Source of the DNA: Sinorhizobium sp. B11 | Lineage (GTDB): Bacteria > Pseudomonadota > Alphaproteobacteria > Rhizobiales > Rhizobiaceae | Direction of reading: 5' to 3' | DNA length: 64,000 nucleotides | NCBI GenBank assembly: GCA_039725955.1 | Contig: CP091035.1 | Span: forward strand, 310,001 to 374,000 | Shown here: piece by piece, positions 33,559 through 42,710 of the stretch | How the letters are laid out: each line of letters starts with the position of its first letter | Numbering within the stretch: the stretch's first letter is position 1 | Notes under the pieces: generated by a model | The model's input: the letters and a program-made list of their open reading frames with translations, nothing else | Databases searched by the model: none | Told to the model about the DNA's origin: nothing | Made by a program: the position numbers and the translations under genes

Positions 33559-34033
33559 GGATGTGCCTCCACGACAACAGGCCTATCAGCATCATGGCTC
33601 CGCCCCAGGCCAGGAAGGCGATATCCCAGTACAGCCAGTTCGTACGGAGAACGGTCTCATTGACGTGGTGGATGCCCAACATCTGGTGGTCGACAAGGCC
33701 TTCGATGAGATTGAAGGTGCCAAATCCGGTCAAGATGGAGGCCGTCAGGCACCGGGTCGACCACCTGAAGTGAACAAGACGCGCCGCGCGCCACAGGCGA
33801 AAAAGGCCAGCCAGGATGAACAGATAGGTGACCGAGTGGAACGCGCCGTCCCAGAATGTGTTGAACTGCAGGTCCTCGACCGACGCGATCGGATACCAGG
33901 AACTGAAGAGATGGTGCCATTGCAGGAGTTGGTGAAACACGACGCCATCGAAATATCCGCCGAGACCGACACCAAGACAGAATCCTGCGGAGAAGGGAAA
34001 GACCGGCGGAATACGGGGGCTGACACTTGTCAC
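33551..34033 (-). CDS. DUF2243 membrane protein
   Basis: 160 residues with four TM helices. DUF2243 pattern: FCLGVGLGGYFDGVVFHQLLQWHHL at the start, DGAFHSVTYLFILAGLFRLWR, then GTFNLIEGLVDHQMLGIHHV. Conserved His residues suggest metal or heme contact, but no function is known. The start is a GTG overlapping the TGA of the upstream gene (GTGA). Confidence 0.88.
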   Translation of the reverse strand: MTSVSPRIPPVFPFSAGFCLGVGLGGYFDGVVFHQLLQWHHLFSSWYPIASVEDLQFNTFWDGAFHSVTYLFILAGLFRLWRAARLVHFRWSTRCLTASILTGFGTFNLIEGLVDHQMLGIHHVNETVLRTNWLYWDIAFLAWGGAMMLIGLLSWRHIHA

Positions 34034-34233
34034 GACAGCGCCGAGAGCAGAATGATCATCGTGACGGAGGTTGCGCCAATGAGCATGAAACCTGCCATCA
34101 GCCATTCAGCGGCATGGGTTGCGGCCGGATGCCTAACCTCCTTGTGAACGCCGAAGATCGCCGTCGCCCCGGCAGCCATCCAGCTCGCCAGCGTGATAGC
34201 TGAAAAGATCGTCATCCAGTATGCCGAATGCAT
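34030..34233 (-). CDS. Two-helix membrane protein upstream of DUF2243
   Basis: 67 residues, two TM helices (TIFSAITLASWMAAGATAIFG and AEWLMAGFMLIGATSVTMIILL). AGGAGAACG before the ATG. First gene of the DUF2243 operon with an EcfG-type promoter 28 nt upstream. Function unknown. Confidence 0.75.
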   Translation of the reverse strand: MHSAYWMTIFSAITLASWMAAGATAIFGVHKEVRHPAATHAAEWLMAGFMLIGATSVTMIILLSALS

Positions 34234-34260
34234 CGTCGTTCTCCTGTCACCTCATCACCG

Positions 34261-34285
34261 AACCTGAGTGCCCGTGACTGGTTCC
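34261..34285 (-). promoter_or_regulatory. EcfG/RpoE2-type promoter
   Basis: Minus strand: GGAAC 34285-34281, 17-nt spacer, GTT 34263-34261. Serves the DUF2243 operon. Confidence 0.8.
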
Positions 34286-34491
34286 CAAAGGCTAACGATC
34301 GTTCGCTAGCGTACGCAGCGGCACTTGGCTGGCGAGGCTATGGCGAGCGCGAGGAAGCTTGGCCGCGCGACGGACGACGCCAAAAGCCTCTTCTTAAGGT
34401 GCCAACGCCGTCATGCTGATAGCCGGATTGCGACCTGCGACCCACCGCTGCGCGTCGACGTTTCGGCTTTCGCCTGGAAACACCAGGATCG

Positions 34492-34516
34492 GGAACAAGA
34501 GCACGCGCCGAGGGTT
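34492..34516 (+). promoter_or_regulatory. EcfG/RpoE2-type promoter
   Basis: GGAAC 34492-34496, 17-nt spacer, GTT 34514-34516, 48 nt before treY. Confidence 0.8.
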
Positions 34517-34564
34517 TCCTGCGACAGGTTTCAAACCTTCTTCATTCTCATCCGAAGGCCTTCC

Positions 34565-37102
34565 ATGACCATTCCGACAGCTACCTATCGAGTTCAATTT
34601 CGCAACGGCATGACGTTTGATCGCGCGGGTGCGCTTGCGCCCTATCTCAGACGCCTTGGCATCAGCCATCTTTACGCCTCGCCGATCTTCAAGGCCGCGT
34701 CCGGCTCCACGCATGGTTACGACGTGACCGATGCCAATGAAATCGACCCGGCGATCGGCGGCCGCGACGGATTTGACCGCATGATCGGGGCGCTCAAGGC
34801 AGAGGGGCTTGGGCTCATTCTCGACATCGTGCCGAACCATATGGCAGCGTCATTGGAGAATACCTGGTGGCGCGACGTCATCGAGTTTGGCGAGAAGAGC
34901 CGGTTTGCCCGCCACTTCGACATTGACTGGTCGCGCCGCCTGACCTTGCCATCTCTAGGCGACAGTTTCGAAAGGGTCATTGCGGCGGGTGATTTGTCGG
35001 TAAAAGCCGATCCTCGAAGCGGCAAGCCGGCGCTCGCCTATTTCGACAGCTTCTATCCAATCATCCCGGACAGCTATGCCGGCCGCGAAAGTGCCGTCCT
35101 GCAGACATCGGACAAGGCGGGCATCGCCCGGCTCCACGATCAGCAACCCTATCGGCTGATGTCCTGGCGGGATGCGGCTAGCGACCTGTCCTATCGCCGC
35201 TTCTTCGAGATCACCGGGCTTGTCGGGCTCCGGGTTGAAGACGAAATGGTCTTTGACGATGCCCATCGCCTCGTCCTGGAGCTGGTTCGTGACGGGGTGG
35301 TGGACGGCTTGCGCGTCGATCACATCGACGGACTGGCGGATCCAGCCTCCTATCTGCGCCGATTGCGATCGAAGACGGGGCCCGCCTGCTATATCACCGT
35401 CGAAAAGATCCTCGGCCATGGCGAGCGTCTTCCGCGAGACTGGCCGGTCGCCGGCACCACCGGTTATGAATTCATTTCATCCGTCAGTCAGGCGCTGGTC
35501 GACGCCATCGGCCTTAGCGAGCTGCGTGACGCTTATGCCCATTCGACGGGCGCGTTGGTGGACCTCAAGCAGGAATTGCGCGAGGCGAAACTGCTGATGG
35601 TGGACAAGAATTTCGCCGGCGAGTTCTCCACCCTCCTTGCTCTCGTGCTGGAAATCAGCGCGAAGGAGCCGCCTCATCCGTCTCTATCCGACAGCGCGCT
35701 ACGGAGGGGACTGCGCGAGCTGCTGGTTGCTTTTCCCGTTTATCGAACTTATGGCAGCTCCCGTGGATTGCCGCCGGAAAGTCGTTCCATGCTCGACCAG
35801 GTGCTGGGCGCGGTTCGACGCGAGCCCGGCGATGCCGATCTCGAGACCGTCGCCTTCATCGCACGCATCCTGAAGGAAGATGACGCCCGATTTGCATCGG
35901 CTGCAGCTGTGGAGTTTCGCACGCGATTCCAGCAGCTGACCGGACCGTTGATGGCCAAATCGCTGGAAGACACACTGTTTTACCGGCACAGTGCGGTGTT
36001 GGCGCTCAACGAGGTGGGTGCGGAGCCGATGCCGCGCAGCTTCTCAGTTGAACGCTTCCATGCTGAGATGTCCGAACGGCTCGCCACCCAACCCGACGGC
36101 CTGTCCGCGACGTCGACGCATGACACCAAGCGCGGCGAAGACGCCCGCGCGCGCCTTTACAGCCTCGCCGAGGCTCCCGGCATCTGGGTGGAGGCGCTTG
36201 ACCGCTGGCGCGGCATGAGCCGGGCCAACGTCCAGCATCTACCCGACGGCCCGGCGCCGGAGCCGGCAGTCGAATGGATGATCTACCAGGCACTCGCCGG
36301 GGTCTGGCCTGTCGGCCTTGTCGCGGATGACGACGAAGGCATCCAGGAGCTTCAAGAACGCTTCCTGCCCTATCTTGAAAAGGCGTTGCGGGAGGCCAAA
36401 CTGCGCACGAACTGGGGTGAGGTGAACGACGCCTACGAGGCAGCCGTCCTCGACTACGCCCGCGCACTCCTGTCCCCCGACAACAGAGGGTTCAGGACCG
36501 ATTTCGTGGATACGCTGCAACCCTTTATTCGCGCGGGCCTCGCAAACAGCCTCACCCAGACGCTAATCAAACTGGCGGCACCAGGTGTCGCCGACATCTA
36601 CCAGGGAAGCGAGGGCCACGATTTCAGCCTCGTCGACCCCGATAACCGCCGCGAGCCGGAATTCGAGGCGTTAGAAGAGCAGCTCCCGTCTCACGTTGTC
36701 GGATCAGACGGCGGCAATACCGATTGGCAGACAGCCGGTTTCAAGCAGCAACTCGTCTCGGCGCTGCTTGGCCTTCGACATCAGGCGCCCGGCCTCTTCA
36801 GAAAAGGTGACTATCTGCCCTTGGCTGCCACTGGGGATGGCGCGCATCGGATAGTGGCCTTCGCGCGGGCCGATTCAGATCATGCCCTGATCGTCGTCGC
36901 ACCCCGGCTTGTCGTCAACGTGCTGCATGCGCCCGCAACGTCGCAGGTGCTGCGTCTGGCCCAGCCGGAGATTGCTCTGCCGCCGGTCCTTGCGGACCGT
37001 ACCTATCGCAACCTGTGGAGCGGCGCCAGGGTTCCACTCGCGAAGACCATTACGGTCGATCTGCGGGAGGATGAGCCCTTTATGATTCTATGGGCAGAGT
37101 AG
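34565..37102 (+). CDS. treY: Malto-oligosyltrehalose synthase
   Basis: 845 residues, GH13. It isomerises the reducing-end alpha-1,4 link of maltodextrins to alpha,alpha-1,1, the first step of TreY-TreZ trehalose synthesis from glycogen. Start MTIPTATYRVQFRNGMTFDRA is the family's conserved opening. Catalytic region: DIVPNHMA, nucleophile Asp in GLRVDHIDGLADP, acid/base Glu in YITVEKIL, third acid in STHDTKRGEDARAR. The C-terminal part has DIYQGSE and NRREPEF. No treZ is visible in the window. The GSR promoter fits the known role of trehalose in stress. Confidence 0.96.
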   Translation: MTIPTATYRVQFRNGMTFDRAGALAPYLRRLGISHLYASPIFKAASGSTHGYDVTDANEIDPAIGGRDGFDRMIGALKAEGLGLILDIVPNHMAASLENTWWRDVIEFGEKSRFARHFDIDWSRRLTLPSLGDSFERVIAAGDLSVKADPRSGKPALAYFDSFYPIIPDSYAGRESAVLQTSDKAGIARLHDQQPYRLMSWRDAASDLSYRRFFEITGLVGLRVEDEMVFDDAHRLVLELVRDGVVDGLRVDHIDGLADPASYLRRLRSKTGPACYITVEKILGHGERLPRDWPVAGTTGYEFISSVSQALVDAIGLSELRDAYAHSTGALVDLKQELREAKLLMVDKNFAGEFSTLLALVLEISAKEPPHPSLSDSALRRGLRELLVAFPVYRTYGSSRGLPPESRSMLDQVLGAVRREPGDADLETVAFIARILKEDDARFASAAAVEFRTRFQQLTGPLMAKSLEDTLFYRHSAVLALNEVGAEPMPRSFSVERFHAEMSERLATQPDGLSATSTHDTKRGEDARARLYSLAEAPGIWVEALDRWRGMSRANVQHLPDGPAPEPAVEWMIYQALAGVWPVGLVADDDEGIQELQERFLPYLEKALREAKLRTNWGEVNDAYEAAVLDYARALLSPDNRGFRTDFVDTLQPFIRAGLANSLTQTLIKLAAPGVADIYQGSEGHDFSLVDPDNRREPEFEALEEQLPSHVVGSDGGNTDWQTAGFKQQLVSALLGLRHQAPGLFRKGDYLPLAATGDGAHRIVAFARADSDHALIVVAPRLVVNVLHAPATSQVLRLAQPEIALPPVLADRTYRNLWSGARVPLAKTITVDLREDEPFMILWAE

Positions 37103-37226
37103 CTCCTGCATAGGACGCGCCAACCGGCTTGCGACGGGGTTCTGGAGGCCGTCGAACCCACCTGGTGGGCAGCGGCATTAGCGCTCGAAAACGACCTGCA
37201 CGCGCAGGCGCTCGGGGTTTCGGGCC

Positions 37227-37252
37227 GGAACTTTTCGGCGGGCCTTCAAGTT
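37227..37252 (+). promoter_or_regulatory. Possible EcfG-type promoter, 18-nt spacer
   Basis: GGAAC 37227-37231, 18-nt spacer, GTT 37250-37252, 119 nt before the MscS gene. One base longer than the common spacing here but within the N18-19-TT range described for RpoE2. Confidence 0.45.
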
Positions 37253-37370
37253 TCTGGCGAGGCATCCGCGCCCTTCATGAAGTTTATCGCAGGGGCGCGC
37301 GGCCCTGTTGAGATTAGCGGCAACGCGGCCGCCACGCGAGGGCTGCGTCACGCAGATGGAAAGGCAGATT

Positions 37371-38177
37371 ATGGAAACAACAGCGGAATCAATTGCCGCC
37401 ACGCCGACCGCGATCGCCCAGTTGGGCACGCTTGCCATACACTATGGTCTGTCACTTGCGGGTGCCCTGGTGCTGCTCGTGGGCGGATGGATACTTTCGG
37501 GATTCGTGAGCCGGTGGGCCTACAAGGGCCTCTCACGCATTCACGGCATTGACGAGACCTTGGCCCGCTTCTTTGAAAATGTCCTGCATTACGGCCTCCT
37601 GATCCTCGTCTTCGTGATGGTCCTGGGACAATTCGGCGTTCATACCGCCTCTATCGTCGCCGCGCTCGGCGCTGCCGGCCTTGCCATTGGTCTTGCTCTT
37701 CAGGGCACGCTGCAGAACATCGCAGCCGGGATCATGCTTCTCGTCCTGCGTCCTTTTCGGGTTGGGGAATATATCGAAACTTCGAACATCAAGGGCAAGA
37801 TTATCGAAGTGGGGCTGTTTGCCACCGAGCTGCGGACAGCCGATGGTCTATATCTGCTCGCTCCCAACTCGACCTTGTGGAACACGCCGATCGTCAACCA
37901 CAGCCGGGAGCCGGAAAGGAGGCAGGAACTGTCTATCGCCGTCGGCAACGATGCCGATGTCGATCTCGCGAAACGGACGCTGCTCGACATCATCGCCTCC
38001 GACACTCGTGTTCGCCGCGAGCCGTTGCCACGCGTCTATTCCGATGACCTGTCAGCCGAAAAGACGACCCTCAAGGTTGAATATTGGGCGGCAACCGGGG
38101 AATGGACGGAAACCCGCCATGACCTGATCGACAGGCTCAAGTCAGGCCTGAAGGATAGGGAGATCGCAATCAAATAG
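37371..38177 (+). CDS. MscS-family mechanosensitive channel
   Basis: 268 residues. Three TM helices, the third being the pore helix with the Gly/Ala pattern (ASIVAALGAAGLAIGLALQGTLQNIAAGIMLLVLRPF), then the MscS beta-domain (GEYIETSNIKGKIIEVGLFATELRTADG) and the C-terminal alpha/beta part. Start METTAES follows an AAAGGCAG site; MERQIM at 37356 is an alternative. Opens under membrane tension and releases solutes on hypo-osmotic shock. Confidence 0.93.
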   Translation: METTAESIAATPTAIAQLGTLAIHYGLSLAGALVLLVGGWILSGFVSRWAYKGLSRIHGIDETLARFFENVLHYGLLILVFVMVLGQFGVHTASIVAALGAAGLAIGLALQGTLQNIAAGIMLLVLRPFRVGEYIETSNIKGKIIEVGLFATELRTADGLYLLAPNSTLWNTPIVNHSREPERRQELSIAVGNDADVDLAKRTLLDIIASDTRVRREPLPRVYSDDLSAEKTTLKVEYWAATGEWTETRHDLIDRLKSGLKDREIAIK

Positions 38178-38485
38178 ACGTCGGACCTGTCCTGTCGCCA
38201 TTTGAACGTGCTCAGCCAAGGCACTCGCTGCCGGTTCAGCAACGTCCGGACATATTTCATCCTTGTAGGAGAGCGTCAGTCGCCTTCCTGAGTATTGCTG
38301 CGGGATGAGGATACGGACCGAAGGGCGACGTTTATTCGGCCGGCCGCCTGGGAGAATGCTCAGTCTCTCGCTTTGTCGGTCACCTTACGGAAGCGGCGAG
38401 GTCATAAAAGAAGGCTTGACGCCTCAGGTGAAGGCGTTTGTCATGCCCACTCCCCAGATTGCGCGGGACGCAAGGGGAGGAGGCG
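38178..38485. other. Intergenic stretch, no gene seen
   Basis: About 310 bases. No sdhC-like coding could be found ahead of the SdhD-like gene, and no GGAAC promoter. Confidence 0.4.
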
Positions 38486-38869
38486 ATGACAACACCCCTC
38501 GGACGGGTGAGGGGTCTGGGCTCTGCGAAAGGCGGGACGCGATCCTATGTGCTCAAACAGGCGTCCGGGCTCGCCCTTGGCCTTCTGACGCCGTATATGA
38601 TCGGCGTTGGGATTTTCCTCTTCGGGCGTGACCGAGAGCTCGTGATCGCATCCATGGGCAGTTTCTGGATTGCGCCTACCCTCACAGGCTTCATCGTACT
38701 CAGCGCGATCCATATGGATATCGGCATGCGCGCAATCATCGAGGATTATATCCATAGTCACATGCGCAAGCTCGCGCTACTCTTCCTCAACTCCTTCTTT
38801 ACCTGGTCGGTATGCATCGTCTGCGTGATCGCGATCCTTCGAATGACGTTGCAGAGCGTCCAGGTATGA
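38486..38869 (+). CDS. Orphan SdhD-like succinate dehydrogenase membrane anchor
   Basis: 127 residues. Starts MTTPLGRVRGLGSAKGGTRSYVLKQASG, the opening of rhizobial SdhD (RTPLGKVRGLGSAKEGT). Three TM helices; the heme/quinone region IHMDIGMRAIIEDYIH keeps the His and the IIEDY(V/I)H motif of SdhD (usual HMKLGMQVIIEDYVH). No sdhC, sdhA or sdhB nearby. GGGGAGGAGG before the ATG. Could be a paralog exchanging into complex II, or a relict. Confidence 0.85.
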   Translation: MTTPLGRVRGLGSAKGGTRSYVLKQASGLALGLLTPYMIGVGIFLFGRDRELVIASMGSFWIAPTLTGFIVLSAIHMDIGMRAIIEDYIHSHMRKLALLFLNSFFTWSVCIVCVIAILRMTLQSVQV

Positions 38870-38931
38870 GGGATATCATGGCCTCCTGCCATCATCTGTG
38901 ACACCTGATCAGCGTCGAGGATATTGCCGAC

Positions 38932-39081
38932 TTAGATCACGCCGGTGCGGAGCCGACGGCGTGCCTCAGGCACAGACTTTTGCGCGACAACCGTCCAGCC
39001 AGCCTTCGCGATTTTCTTGATCCCGCTCTCGCTGGTCGGCACGACCAGGTCGATCGCACGTATGAGCTTTTGCCACCGCAT
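38932..39081 (-). CDS. Short hypothetical protein, possibly truncated
   Basis: 49 residues from an ATG at 39081: RWQKLIRAIDLVVPTSESGIKKIAKAGWTVVAQKSVPEARRRL. Codon pattern looks coding. It lies directly under the minus-strand face of the palindromic promoter at 39084-39110, so the transcript would start at or inside the first codons. No domain recognised. Confidence 0.35.
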   Translation of the reverse strand: MRWQKLIRAIDLVVPTSESGIKKIAKAGWTVVAQKSVPEARRRLRTGVI

Positions 39082-39083
39082 CA

Positions 39084-39110
39084 GGAACAATCGTAAGACC
39101 TCCAGGTTCC
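39084..39110. promoter_or_regulatory. Palindromic, two-way EcfG-type promoter
   Basis: GGAAC 39084-39088 and GTTCC 39106-39110. Read on the plus strand it is GGAAC-N17-GTT; read on the minus strand it is the same. The plus side lies 33 nt before the hydrolase gene, the minus side faces the short frame at 38932-39081. Confidence 0.7.
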
Positions 39111-39141
39111 GAGAGCGAAACGCCAAGCTGCAGGAGACCGC

Positions 39142-40095
39142 GTGGACTGCCCCCTTGACCTATCGCAAGAGGATCTGCGACAGGCGCGCCGGTTCAACCG
39201 GCTTCTGTCGTGGTTGCCCCGGTTCAAAACGGGCCGCCGCTGGAATGCGCGCCTCGTTGAGATTGCGACGAGAACCTGGCATACACTGACCCCCGATGTC
39301 AGGCGCCTACGCTCGCAGGTGTCGGTCCTCACAATGCCGGACCGCCCGCTGTCCATCCGTGTTACCCATCCTTCTGGTCGGGCGCGCGCGCTTGTTGTCC
39401 ATTTCCATGGTGGCGCCTGGGTCATGGGTGATGCGCGGCTGGAAGATCGGTTGGCGAGCCAGATCGCCGCCGACTGTGGTGCCGCCGTTGCCGTCATCGA
39501 TTTCCGCAATGCGACGGATGATAATCTTGCGAGAACGCTTGAGGACGCCCTGGCAGCCACTCAGTGGCTAGCGACGGACATTGCTCGTTTCGGCGTTCCA
39601 CATATCGTGCTTTCGGGTGAGTCATCGGGCGCTCATCTCGCAATGGAAGCCATGTTCCATCTCCGTGCCGTCGGTTGCGGGCATGTGGTCAAGGGATTTT
39701 ATGCCATATGCGGGGCGTTCGATCTAAAGGGTGCGCCTAGCCTTCGACAAAGCACCCCCGAAAGCCTGCTCATCGATGGACCTTCAGCCCTTGAAAATCT
39801 GCGCCGCTTGACGCCATCACTGCCCGAGGAAAAGCGGCGCGGACCGGCTGAGGGCAATTTCGAGGGACTTCCCCAGGCCCTCCTGATCGCAGGCTGCCTC
39901 GATCCAATCGCCGATGACAGTATCGAGGTCTTCCGACACTGGAGGCGCGCCGGAGGAGATGTTCGTTGTATCCTCGTTCCTGAAGCGGTGCACGGTTTTA
40001 ATAGAATGCCGACCGCTCTCGCCGGCAAGACCAACAGGTTCGCCCGTCAATGGATGCGAACGATCATTGCGCCGGTCCCGGAGAAGCCGCCGTGA
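39142..40095 (+). CDS. Alpha/beta hydrolase, HSL (hydrolase fold-3) type
   Basis: 317 residues, soluble. Oxyanion motif HFHGGAWVMG, nucleophile Ser in SGESSGAH (family G-x-S-x-G), Asp in AGCLDPIADDS, and His in EAVHGFNR complete the triad. A lipase/esterase-like family acting on small esters; the substrate is unknown. Start at a TG-type codon (GTG) right after AGGAGACC. GSR-type promoter upstream. Confidence 0.9.
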   Translation: MDCPLDLSQEDLRQARRFNRLLSWLPRFKTGRRWNARLVEIATRTWHTLTPDVRRLRSQVSVLTMPDRPLSIRVTHPSGRARALVVHFHGGAWVMGDARLEDRLASQIAADCGAAVAVIDFRNATDDNLARTLEDALAATQWLATDIARFGVPHIVLSGESSGAHLAMEAMFHLRAVGCGHVVKGFYAICGAFDLKGAPSLRQSTPESLLIDGPSALENLRRLTPSLPEEKRRGPAEGNFEGLPQALLIAGCLDPIADDSIEVFRHWRRAGGDVRCILVPEAVHGFNRMPTALAGKTNRFARQWMRTIIAPVPEKPP

Positions 40096-40226
40096 TCGGG
40101 ACATGGCACGCCTGAGGCGATGGACGGCTCAACATCGCGACCCAGACCCCTGAGACAGCCTCCAGCGCACAAGGAAATTGGCTCTCGCGGAACCAAACGC
40201 AAGAGTCATGAGGAGGCGTGCATTCG

Positions 40227-40427
40227 ATGATCCCCTACGACGGAGGCCTTAAGGTCCGGCCGCTAAGGCGCCGGCAGGGTAGCCAGAAGCAAGGCTTCGA
40301 TATTCCGCTCAGGTATCTCGCTCGGGATCACGCCAGGGTGATGGCAGCGCGTCCGCAAATCCGGCCGACAATCCACCCTCCTCTACTGGCGAGCGCGAGA
40401 CGATACGAGAGCATCAAATCAGTGTAG
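40227..40427 (+). CDS. Small basic hypothetical protein
   Basis: 66 residues: MIPYDGGLKVRPLRRRQGSQKQGFDIPLRYLARDHARVM. AGGAGG lies ten bases before the ATG. Its 3' end overlaps the convergent end of malQ by 14 nt. No domain; moderate doubt. Confidence 0.4.
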   Translation: MIPYDGGLKVRPLRRRQGSQKQGFDIPLRYLARDHARVMAARPQIRPTIHPPLLASARRYESIKSV

Positions 40428-42243
40428 GCTCGCCCTTGGATCTCCTGGCATGGCGTGGACGATACCGGTTCATGATTGCGGCGACACGTCGAACGCGCGG
40501 ATGTTTTTCCAGATCCTCTAGGTCGACCGAGAGCTTCGGCCTCCAGTTCGGATAAGTCCTGTCGGTGCCGGGAATATTGGTCGGTGAGGGTTCATCCGTC
40601 AGATCCGCCAGACGAACGGAGGCCAGCATTGAGGGCGTCATGGCGATGAATTCATGCGCGGCCATGGCGAGCTGTTCCAGCTCGCTGGCCCGTGGACCTG
40701 CATCTGAGCCGACAAGACCCAAAGCTGAAAAAGCCTCCAGCACCCGTTTGCGCTCTTCGATGCGGTTGTCTTGATGTTGAATGGTCGTTTCTTCCGACAC
40801 AAGCTCATGTTCCAGTCGAAGCGCGATGTCGGCGCCCTTCCACCATCCGGCGAAGGTCTGATGATCGTGCGTGGAGACGCAGGCAAGTGCGAGCTGCGGG
40901 TAGTGTTCCGGAAGAACGAAGCCTTCCTCTGTCTGCTCGTAGGACAGGATGCGATAGGAAAGGACGCCGGCCAAGGCGAGGTCCTCGCGAAGCCCACTTG
41001 CAATCTCGCCGAGGTCTTCGCCGATGACCAGGCACTTGTAATGGCGCGAGATGTTCGCCAGCTCTTCCAGCATGTCATCGACGGGATAACGGACATAGGC
41101 GCCGTCTGCCGGGGTGGCATTGGTGGGAACGAGATACAGCCTAGCGAAGGCGGCGGCATGATCGATCCTGATGGCGCCAGCATACCGCATCGGAGCTCTC
41201 ATCAGGCGGGTAAAGGCGGAGGGTTCACCGGCCGTGATCCTATCAGGGTGCAAGGCCGCCAGTTTCCAGTCCTGCCCCTGCGTTGCGAAGGGCTCGGGCG
41301 GATTGCCCACAGCTGCCCCAGCCACATAGGAGGTTTCCTCGCTCCAGGTGGCCGATCCGTCCAGTGCTTCGCCAACTGCGATATCAAGATAGAGGCCGAT
41401 CCGCATATTGGCCTTGCGGCAGCATTCCTGGGCCTCGCATAGCTGCACATGGGCGAGCCACTGCAGCCATTGATGGAACTCGATATCAGCCTGATGCTCC
41501 CTTTCGAAAGCAACGACGGCTCTGGTGTGGGGCGATCGATATTCCGATGGCCACGAGGCCCAGCCGGCGCCTGAACCGCGCGCGGACTGAACTAATGACA
41601 ACGTCTCGAACAGGGCATGAAGACGCAGGCTTTCACCGCCCTTGCTGACGAACTCCTCGAATGCGACGTTAGGGCTTTTTCGACCCGCTTCAAAAATCGT
41701 GCGAAGGACGCCGAGCTTCAGGCGTGCCACGGCTTCATAATCGACGAGCGATCTCGCGCGTAATTCTGAAAGCTGCGCCTCGATGGCAGGGTCGTTGACG
41801 AAACCGCCTACCTCGTCCACGGCGATATAAAGGGGATTGAGAAACCTGCGATTGGAGGGCTCATAAGGGCTGCACCGAGCGGCATCGTAAAGGAAACCGG
41901 CATGCAGCGGATTGAGGCCAACAAAATCCGCGCCGAGCATGCCGGCCATGCCACAGACAGTCCAAAGATCCTTGAAGTCACCAATGCCCCAATTGCGGCC
42001 GGAAAGCAGCTCGTAAAGCTGCAAACTGAGCCCCCACGCGGGCTGTTCGACAAGATCAGCAGGCGCATGACACCGGCTATCTGCCCCAGAAGGGACGCCG
42101 TCAACAGTTTCGCCGAGCGCAACAAGCATCGTACGCAGATTGTCGTCAGAAACCCGCACTGCACGCCCCTCGGGTGAGGGACGAACGAGCTCGATGCCTT
42201 TTTCCCTCGCCAGACGTCGGATCGAGGTGACGGCTTCTCTCAT
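40414..42243 (-). CDS. malQ: 4-alpha-glucanotransferase
   Basis: 609 residues, GH77 (amylomaltase/disproportionating enzyme). It transfers maltodextrin segments between glucans. Family motifs: LYELLSGRNWGIGDF, the nucleophile Asp in IRIDHAAAF (usual RIDHFRGF), acid/base Glu in VIGEDLG, and VSTHDHQTFAGWW. Acts with treY and the GH15 chimera on glycogen-derived dextrins. Probably co-transcribed with the small gene 80 bases upstream, which has an EcfG-type promoter. Confidence 0.95.
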   Translation of the reverse strand: MREAVTSIRRLAREKGIELVRPSPEGRAVRVSDDNLRTMLVALGETVDGVPSGADSRCHAPADLVEQPAWGLSLQLYELLSGRNWGIGDFKDLWTVCGMAGMLGADFVGLNPLHAGFLYDAARCSPYEPSNRRFLNPLYIAVDEVGGFVNDPAIEAQLSELRARSLVDYEAVARLKLGVLRTIFEAGRKSPNVAFEEFVSKGGESLRLHALFETLSLVQSARGSGAGWASWPSEYRSPHTRAVVAFEREHQADIEFHQWLQWLAHVQLCEAQECCRKANMRIGLYLDIAVGEALDGSATWSEETSYVAGAAVGNPPEPFATQGQDWKLAALHPDRITAGEPSAFTRLMRAPMRYAGAIRIDHAAAFARLYLVPTNATPADGAYVRYPVDDMLEELANISRHYKCLVIGEDLGEIASGLREDLALAGVLSYRILSYEQTEEGFVLPEHYPQLALACVSTHDHQTFAGWWKGADIALRLEHELVSEETTIQHQDNRIEERKRVLEAFSALGLVGSDAGPRASELEQLAMAAHEFIAMTPSMLASVRLADLTDEPSPTNIPGTDRTYPNWRPKLSVDLEDLEKHPRVRRVAAIMNRYRPRHARRSKGEPTLI

Positions 42244-42323
42244 GCTGGACCTCCGATCAGTACATGCGCCTAGCGTTAAAGCCGAATTTCATAAGCAGGA
42301 ACGGCCGGCAGTGCGCAGCACCA

Positions 42324-42515
42324 TTAAGCACGGCCCTCAAGGGCTTGTTTCATCAAAAGCGTGTAGTCAGGCAGTGACGATTGTCTGCGATCTTGCGCGA
42401 CTGCGGCATCGGCGACCGCTTGATAGTCGGGATGGCCTCCTTCGGCATATTGCGTCTGAGGTCCTTTGCGCCGTTCTTGCGCTTGGCGGCTCGGCAGCTG
42501 ATCTTCAACCATCAT
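42324..42515 (-). CDS. Small hypothetical protein ahead of malQ
   Basis: 63 residues: QAQERRKGPQTQYAEGGHPDYQAVADAAVAQDRRQSSLPDY, ending LLMKQALEGRA. Hydrophilic, no TM. Promoter 27 nt upstream; likely operon leader of malQ. Function unknown. Confidence 0.65.
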   Translation of the reverse strand: MMVEDQLPSRQAQERRKGPQTQYAEGGHPDYQAVADAAVAQDRRQSSLPDYTLLMKQALEGRA

Positions 42516-42541
42516 GGCACTCCGTTATTGGCTCGCAGCTC

Positions 42542-42566
42542 AACTTCGGGCGACCAAATTCGTTCC
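42542..42566 (-). promoter_or_regulatory. EcfG/RpoE2-type promoter
   Basis: Minus strand: GGAAC 42566-42562, 17-nt spacer, GTT 42544-42542. Serves the 63-residue gene and probably malQ. Confidence 0.78.
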
Positions 42567-42657
42567 GTGTCGATCGGGTGTTACTGCCGCTGAGTTCCGC
42601 TGCTCGGTCCGTGAGCTCCTTGGGACGTAGCTTTCGATCCTGATTAACGCACGCTCT

Positions 42658-42682
42658 GGAACAAGCCCGCCTCACCCATGTT
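42658..42682 (+). promoter_or_regulatory. EcfG/RpoE2-type promoter
   Basis: GGAAC 42658-42662, 17-nt spacer, GTT 42680-42682, 28 nt before the gene at 42711. Confidence 0.8.
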
Positions 42683-42710
42683 TTGAGCCGGTAACAACTG
42701 GAGGGTGGAC

